Shown one piece after another: positions 59,683 to 64,000 of a DNA stretch of 64,000 bases; the first letter of the stretch is position 1; every line of letters starts with the position of its first letter. Origin of the DNA: Aliirhizobium wenxiniae (lineage in GTDB: Bacteria > Pseudomonadota > Alphaproteobacteria > Rhizobiales > Rhizobiaceae); the NCBI RefSeq assembly GCF_019511445.1, contig NZ_JAEUAN010000017.1:1-64000 (forward strand). The letters run 5' to 3'. Below the pieces are notes generated by a model. It was not told where the DNA came from. It did no database searches and saw only the letters and a list, made by a program, of their open reading frames with translations. The translations under genes and the position numbers were made by a program.

Positions 59683-61500
59683 TCAAGCTGAACGCTGACG
59701 GGCCTGACGGCGAAGGATTTCCGTTGTGATGTTGCGGTCTGCCGGTCGCCCGAACAGATAACCTTGCGCAAAGCCGCAACCGAGGCGCTGCAAGCGAAGC
59801 GCCTGATCAGTGGTCTCTACACCTTCCGCCACCATACGGACGCCGAGCCCGCTTGCCATGCCGAGCAGCGCCTTGATGATCACCTCGCCGGGGCCGCCCG
59901 ACATGCGGTCGACGAAGGTCTTGTCGATCTTGACGATATCGACCGGGAAATTCAGAAGATGGGTGAGCGAGGCATAACCGGTGCCGAAATCGTCAAGCGC
60001 TACGAGCAGACCATCGGCCCGCATGCCTTCGATCGTCTGGCCGACCTTGCTGTCACGCTCGTCCATATAGACCGTCTCGGTGACCTCGACGACGACCTGT
60101 CCGGGCGGGACATCTTCCTGCGAGAAGACCTGTCCGATCCGCGCCCGTAGATCTCCCTGATCGAAATCCGCCATCGACACATTCACGCTGACATAGGAAA
60201 GCGGAATATCCTGATCGCGCCATGAGCGCATGTCACGGGCAACCTGCTTCAGCATGAGGTTGGTCAACTGATGGCCAAGCGAGGCATCCTGCAAGGCTTC
60301 TGCAAACATCCCTGCGGAGATAACCTGACCTTCCACCGTGCGTATGCGGCAAAGCGCTTCCAGCCCGACGATCTCCTTGGTGTCGAGCCGGACTATCGGC
60401 TGGTAATACGGCTCGATACGTCCTTTGATAAGTGCGCTTGTCACGGTTTGAAGCACACGAAAACGCTCCGTCACCGCACCGGCAAGCGCGTCACTGTAAA
60501 GAATGAAACTGCCGCGCGCGGTCTGCTTCGCATGATGAAGCGCAAGATTGGCATGCTGCAGATAGGATGGAACGCCGGAAGACTGTGACGGGTCGCAAAT
60601 GGCGCCGCCGCAGCTTGCCGAGAGGCGTAGTGTGTGGCTGTTCTCCTGCAGGCTGCGCTCTGCCATCGCCTTCAGCATGTCTGAGCAGATCGTTGCCAAA
60701 TCCGATGGGTCATTGTCGATCAATACCGCAAATTCATCGGCATCGACCCTGAAGCTTTTCTCGGATCCGACGATCTGCGTGATGGCATCCGACGCCTCCA
60801 GGATCAGCCTGTCGCCGACCGTATGACCGAAGGCCTCGTTGATCCGCCCGAGATGGTCGAGATCGATCAGCAGGATACCGAACGGCTCGGATTTTGTAGC
60901 CCGTTCCTCGACTGTCCGGATGAAATTTGCGCGGTTGCCGAGCCCGGTCAGAATATCGAAATAGGCAAGCCGCTGGTTCTCCGCCTTCACCTCTTCACGC
61001 TCAAGCACCAGCGAGCAGAGATCGACGCATTCGGAAACGATCATGCGCTCTTCTTCGGTCGGCCCGCGGTTTTCCTTGTAGTAGAAACCGAATGCACCGA
61101 GCACCCTGCCGTCGCTCTGCAGGATCGGACTGGACCAGCAGGCCTTCACCTCATGATCGCGTGCCAGAATGTCGGCGAGCGCCCGATAAGGCAGCCAGTA
61201 GGGATCGGTGAAGATATTCTCGACGGCGATTGCCTGACCGAGAAAGGCGGCCGTACCGCAGGACCCTACACCCGGCCCGATCGCGATACCGTCAAGCGCT
61301 GCCGAATATTCCTTAGAAATGGTGGGGCCGGCCAAGGGATGCAGATGGCCGCTGCGATCGACGGTGACCAGCGAGCAGACCACGCCGTCGGCCATCTGTT
61401 CTGCATGGGTGCAGATATGGTTGCCGGCCTCCTCAAGCGAGCAGCCGCGGGCAAGCATATCCAGTATTTCCTGTTGAAGTCGTCCCCTCGCGACTGCCAT
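59683..61500 (-). CDS. GAF-GGDEF-EAL c-di-GMP signalling protein with degenerate GGDEF
   Basis: The 605-residue protein has a GAF sensor domain (about residues 20-165: GVGSCGTAAFLGQAIAVENIFTDPYW), then a GGDEF domain whose active motif is DADEF (near residue 253). It lacks the Gly-Gly required for diguanylate cyclase activity. The C-terminal EAL domain is complete: GLEALCRI (EAL motif), NVSMADF, EVTETVYM, ALDDFGTGYASL, VDIVKIDKTFV and AEGVET. The expected activity is cyclic-di-GMP hydrolysis, perhaps with GTP binding by the inactive GGDEF and control by GAF. It may affect motility and biofilm. Confidence 0.92.
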   Translation of the reverse strand: MAVARGRLQQEILDMLARGCSLEEAGNHICTHAEQMADGVVCSLVTVDRSGHLHPLAGPTISKEYSAALDGIAIGPGVGSCGTAAFLGQAIAVENIFTDPYWLPYRALADILARDHEVKACWSSPILQSDGRVLGAFGFYYKENRGPTEEERMIVSECVDLCSLVLEREEVKAENQRLAYFDILTGLGNRANFIRTVEERATKSEPFGILLIDLDHLGRINEAFGHTVGDRLILEASDAITQIVGSEKSFRVDADEFAVLIDNDPSDLATICSDMLKAMAERSLQENSHTLRLSASCGGAICDPSQSSGVPSYLQHANLALHHAKQTARGSFILYSDALAGAVTERFRVLQTVTSALIKGRIEPYYQPIVRLDTKEIVGLEALCRIRTVEGQVISAGMFAEALQDASLGHQLTNLMLKQVARDMRSWRDQDIPLSYVSVNVSMADFDQGDLRARIGQVFSQEDVPPGQVVVEVTETVYMDERDSKVGQTIEGMRADGLLVALDDFGTGYASLTHLLNFPVDIVKIDKTFVDRMSGGPGEVIIKALLGMASGLGVRMVAEGVETTDQALRLQRLGCGFAQGYLFGRPADRNITTEILRRQARQRSA

Positions 61501-61712
61501 CCGTCAAAATTTCCCGGTTCTAAATGACTTTGATATTGAATGTTTCGATGATGTCCGTTCAAAGGTAAGTATAAGGTTATTCGGGCGGGCGTAATTCTTA
61601 TAAAACTTCGAGATCGTTGAGAAATATGGTTGCGAAGGTGACGCAGGTCAATGTTTCGCACCTCTGCTCGCCCTAGCGTTCGGCGCAGCTCTCGGGGGAA
61701 ACCTATCTGCTC

Positions 61713-62288
61713 ATGACATATTTCGCCTTTCTCTCCGCGGTCCTGGCTCTTCTCCTGGCGCCGGGTCCGACGAATACGTTGATGGGCATTGCCGGCGCGC
61801 GCGGCGGCCTTGGTGCATCAGCGAGGCTTCTGCCTGCGGAACTTGCCGGTTACCTGACGATGATCCTGCCGCTGACATGGCTGGGTGCTGAGCTTCTCGC
61901 CCGTTTTCCCTCTGCTTCCGTCTCATTGAAGGTGGTTGCTGCCATCTGGGTCATGGCTCTCGCCGTCAGACTGTGGCGCATGCCGGCCGATCCGCAAAAC
62001 GGCAGCGGGGTCACCTCGGGCCGCGTCTACCTCACCACCGTGCTCAACCCCAAGGCCCTGATTTTCGGCCTGGTGCTTTTGCCCGCACCCGCTGACAGCC
62101 AGTTCCTGCCGCGCCTTGCCGCATTCTGTGTCATGGTCGTCGCTGTAGCCATGCTGTGGGGCGGGTTCGGCCGGCTGACTCAGGCGGGGGATGGCGGCGA
62201 TAGGCGGCTGCTTATGGTCCAGCGTGCCGCCTCCATCTGGCTGGCTGTCGTCTCCGTGACGCTGATTACCGGAGTCTTGCGCGCCTAG
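61713..62288 (+). CDS. LysE/RhtB-family exporter
   Basis: The 191-residue membrane protein starts with TYFAFLSAVLALLLAPGPTNTLMGIAGARGG, the LysE-superfamily signature around APGPTN. Five to six membrane segments follow, with the middle motif LTTVLNPKALIFGLVLLPAP conserved in the family. Such proteins export amino acids or related solutes. Its stop overlaps the convergent downstream gene by four bases. A divergent 212-bp intergenic region separates it from the GGDEF/EAL gene. Confidence 0.85.
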   Translation: MTYFAFLSAVLALLLAPGPTNTLMGIAGARGGLGASARLLPAELAGYLTMILPLTWLGAELLARFPSASVSLKVVAAIWVMALAVRLWRMPADPQNGSGVTSGRVYLTTVLNPKALIFGLVLLPAPADSQFLPRLAAFCVMVVAVAMLWGGFGRLTQAGDGGDRRLLMVQRAASIWLAVVSVTLITGVLRA

Positions 62289-63529
62289 CCGAAGCGACCG
62301 GGCGAAAACGACTTGAGATCGATGGCGGGCGACTGATCCTGCAACAGATCCGCCACCAGTCGCGCCGTGCCGGCCGATTGGGTGAGGCCCAGATGACCAT
62401 GGCCGAAGGCGTAGACGACATTTGCCGTCGCCTTTGCCCGGCCGATTGCCGGCAGGCTGTCCGGCATGGACGGCCGAAAGCCCATCCACTTTACGCCGCC
62501 TTCTGTCTTAAGCCCCGGCAGAAAACTCTTCGCCTTTTTCAGCATCGCTTCGGAGCGCGCATAATTGGGCGGCAGTGACAGGCCGCCGAGCTCCACCGCC
62601 CCGCCGACACGGATGCCGCTCGTCAGCCTTGTGACGACAAAGCCATGGCCGCCGAATGTGACCTGCGTGCGCAGATCGAGTGCATCGGAGGGGAGGGTGG
62701 TGTTGTAGCCCCGCTCGGTTTCGAGCGGAATGTTTTCACCGAGCGTGCGGGCAATCCGATGCGAGAATGCGCCGGCCGACAGAACGACCTTGCCGGCCGA
62801 GCGCGCCACGTTGCCGGCAAGCACGATCTCGACGCCATCCGAAACCGAGCGCAAAGCCTTGACCTCGGCAATCTCGATGACGCCACCGCGGGCGCGAAAA
62901 TTCTCGGCGAGCGCCAGTGTGTAGAGTTTCGGATCGGCGATCGAATACCAACCCGGCGTGAACGTGCCGCGGATGAAGCGGGGGGCAATACCCGGCTGGA
63001 TACCGGCCATCTCGGCGGCATCCATGTGCCGAAACTCGATACCGTGCTCTTCGCGCGCTTCCCAGCCGGGCAGCGAGGCGCGGAACTCGGCGTGGCTTTC
63101 ATAGACCTGCAGATTGCCTTCCTTGCGCAGCATGGAGAGCGTGTCGGTGGCCGACAGGAAAGGCTCGAGCTCGGCCTTGGAAAGATCCATCAGCGCCGTC
63201 TGGGCGCTGGTCGAATGTGCCACGCGCGAAGCCGAACAGGCGCGCCAGAAGCGGAACATCCACGGTGCGATGTTGAGCGCGTAGGCCGGCGGAATGGAGA
63301 GCGGCCCAAGCGGATCGAGCAGCCATTTCGGCGCTTTTTTCAGAATGCCGGGCGAGGCGAGCGGCAGGATATCGGTAAAGGCAAAGGCGCCGGCATTGCC
63401 CGCCGAAGCGCCCGCCGCCGGGCCTTCACGGTCGATGACCGTAACGTTGAAACCGCGCATCTGTGCAGCGATGGCGACGGAAAGGCCGACGACCCCCGCC
63501 CCGATGACGACTATATCCGACCTTGCCAT
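62285..63529 (-). CDS. FAD-dependent D-amino acid dehydrogenase-like oxidoreductase
   Basis: The 414-residue DAO-family protein has an N-terminal FAD motif IVVIGAGVVGLSVAIAAQ, then GASAGNAGAFAF, ASPGILKKAPKWLLDPLGP, GYNTTLPSD and a C-terminal FGHGHLGLTQSAGTARLVADLL, as in DadA and D-hydroxyproline dehydrogenase. Located beside a DapA-family gene on the same strand, it resembles the rhizobial hydroxyproline (hyp) catabolic module, where a D-hydroxyproline dehydrogenase feeds a pyrroline-carboxylate deaminase. That assignment is inference; a general D-amino acid dehydrogenase is possible. Confidence 0.88.
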   Translation of the reverse strand: MARSDIVVIGAGVVGLSVAIAAQMRGFNVTVIDREGPAAGASAGNAGAFAFTDILPLASPGILKKAPKWLLDPLGPLSIPPAYALNIAPWMFRFWRACSASRVAHSTSAQTALMDLSKAELEPFLSATDTLSMLRKEGNLQVYESHAEFRASLPGWEAREEHGIEFRHMDAAEMAGIQPGIAPRFIRGTFTPGWYSIADPKLYTLALAENFRARGGVIEIAEVKALRSVSDGVEIVLAGNVARSAGKVVLSAGAFSHRIARTLGENIPLETERGYNTTLPSDALDLRTQVTFGGHGFVVTRLTSGIRVGGAVELGGLSLPPNYARSEAMLKKAKSFLPGLKTEGGVKWMGFRPSMPDSLPAIGRAKATANVVYAFGHGHLGLTQSAGTARLVADLLQDQSPAIDLKSFSPGRFG

Positions 63530-63596
63530 TTCCCTGATCGTCCCAACCTCACGCGGCCGTTTGCGGCTTCGCGCATATTCCCCTTATTCTGATGTG

Positions 63597-63626
63597 ACAA
63601 AGCCCTCCGTGTCGGGAGGGCTTTGT
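63597..63626 (-). terminator. Hairpin between the DapA-family gene and the FAD oxidoreductase gene
   Basis: ACAAAGCCCTCC (63597-63608) and GGAGGGCTTTGT (63615-63626) form a perfect 12-bp stem with a six-base loop, 11 bases beyond the DapA-family stop. It lacks a long U-run; it may end most leftward transcripts and let some pass. Confidence 0.65.
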
Positions 63627-63637
63627 GTGTTCGAATA

Positions 63638-64000
63638 TCAGGCCTTGCAGGTCTGAACTGCGCCGGGCAGCTTGCTCCAATCGGCATACCAGCTGTCGAA
63701 TAGCTGCAGCTGCGCCTCGACATAACCGCGCTGGCTGTCGGAAAGCACGTCGGTCTCGATGAAGTTCAGGGTAAACTCCTTGTTCCCCTTCAAGACCATC
63801 ATATGCTTGAAATAGAGCACCAGATCCGGGCCTTCATCGAAGGAGGAGAGCACGCCGAGCGCCTCTTCCAGTTCCTTGGCGCGGACGCGTGCATCCGCAT
63901 CGCCCTTGGCGGCTGCCTGGGCAAGATTGCACAGATGCAGCACTTCCTTCGGCAGAACATTGCCGATGCCGGTAATGGCGCCGGTTGCGCCGCAATTGAT
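63638..64000 (-). CDS. DapA-family (dihydrodipicolinate synthase-like) protein, C-terminal part
   Basis: The visible 120 codons continue beyond the right edge of the window. They contain GATGAITGIGNVLPKEVLHL, matching the loop and helix of the aldolase barrel end in DHDPS/N-acetylneuraminate lyase proteins, then a helical C-terminal region with FKHMMVLKGNKEFTLNF. The catalytic Lys and Tyr lie outside. Next to a D-amino acid dehydrogenase-like gene, this could be a pyrroline-4-hydroxy-2-carboxylate deaminase of hydroxyproline catabolism; the family has many substrates. Partial, 5' end outside the window. Confidence 0.8.
   Translation of the reverse strand: MNCGATGAITGIGNVLPKEVLHLCNLAQAAAKGDADARVRAKELEEALGVLSSFDEGPDLVLYFKHMMVLKGNKEFTLNFIETDVLSDSQRGYVEAQLQLFDSWYADWSKLPGAVQTCKA

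Overview
The window looks like chromosomal DNA from a member of the Rhizobiaceae (Rhizobium/Agrobacterium group). It carries a podJ-like polar organiser, OpgC, HutW/HutX haem genes behind a RirA-type IRO box, an EcfG/RpoE2-type general-stress promoter, and the GC-rich palindromic intergenic repeats usual in rhizobia. No rRNA, complete tRNA or CRISPR array is visible. Identifications rest on motifs read directly from the sequence and family knowledge; no database search was run.

Positions 1-8489 are the right-hand part of an integrative element. Its right edge is marked by a 20-bp copy of the 3' end of a tRNA-Gly gene (8470-8489); the intact tRNA and the integrase are expected to the left, outside the window. 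Reading leftwards from the att site, the element carries an AT-hook protein, an AlpA/Xis-like small HTH protein, a PrimPol-SF3 helicase replication protein, two unknown proteins, a DUF3768 protein, and a small Xre regulator of the restriction-modification controller (C-protein) type. The Xre gene is divergent from a three-gene membrane/secreted operon, and a GACTnnnAGTC palindrome lies between them. The last gene of that operon is cut by the end of an IS3-family insertion sequence.

From 8539 on the gene content is core-like. 8.5-16 kb: a GT2 glycosyltransferase, a periplasmic solute-binding protein, an S24-type repressor, a LuxR-type response regulator, a frameshifted small secreted protein, DUF952, pyrD, and a CAP-domain lipoprotein. 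16-22 kb: a TPR methyltransferase, tandem YitT paralogues, and the ligase-associated helicase/PdeM DNA-repair pair. 22-30 kb: a universal stress protein, a hydrolase, an ECF sigma/anti-sigma pair divergent from a DUF4394 protein, a ClC channel, and a TauE/TIGR02186 pair. 30-34 kb: podJ. 34.5-40 kb: a beta-oxidation cluster (acyl-CoA dehydrogenase, thiolase, FadB-type enzyme). 41.6-45 kb: an amino-acid ABC transporter and a BASS-family symporter. 45-52 kb: opgC under a stress promoter, a symporter-hybrid histidine kinase, mscL, and an aminotransferase. 52-57 kb: galE, a polysaccharide deacetylase, and hutW-hutX with an NAD(P)-binding protein. 57-64 kb: murA, an SDR, a GAF-GGDEF-EAL protein, a LysE exporter, a D-amino-acid-dehydrogenase-like enzyme, and the 3' end of a DapA-family gene.

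The most noteworthy parts are the tRNA-Gly-bounded element with its primase/AlpA module and operator-embedded promoter, the orphan C-protein-like switch next to DUF805-SHOCT, the single-base frameshift near 13.38 kb, and several regulatory signatures (EcfG upstream of opgC, IRO box upstream of hutW, a start-codon-pairing inverted repeat upstream of the DUF4394 gene).
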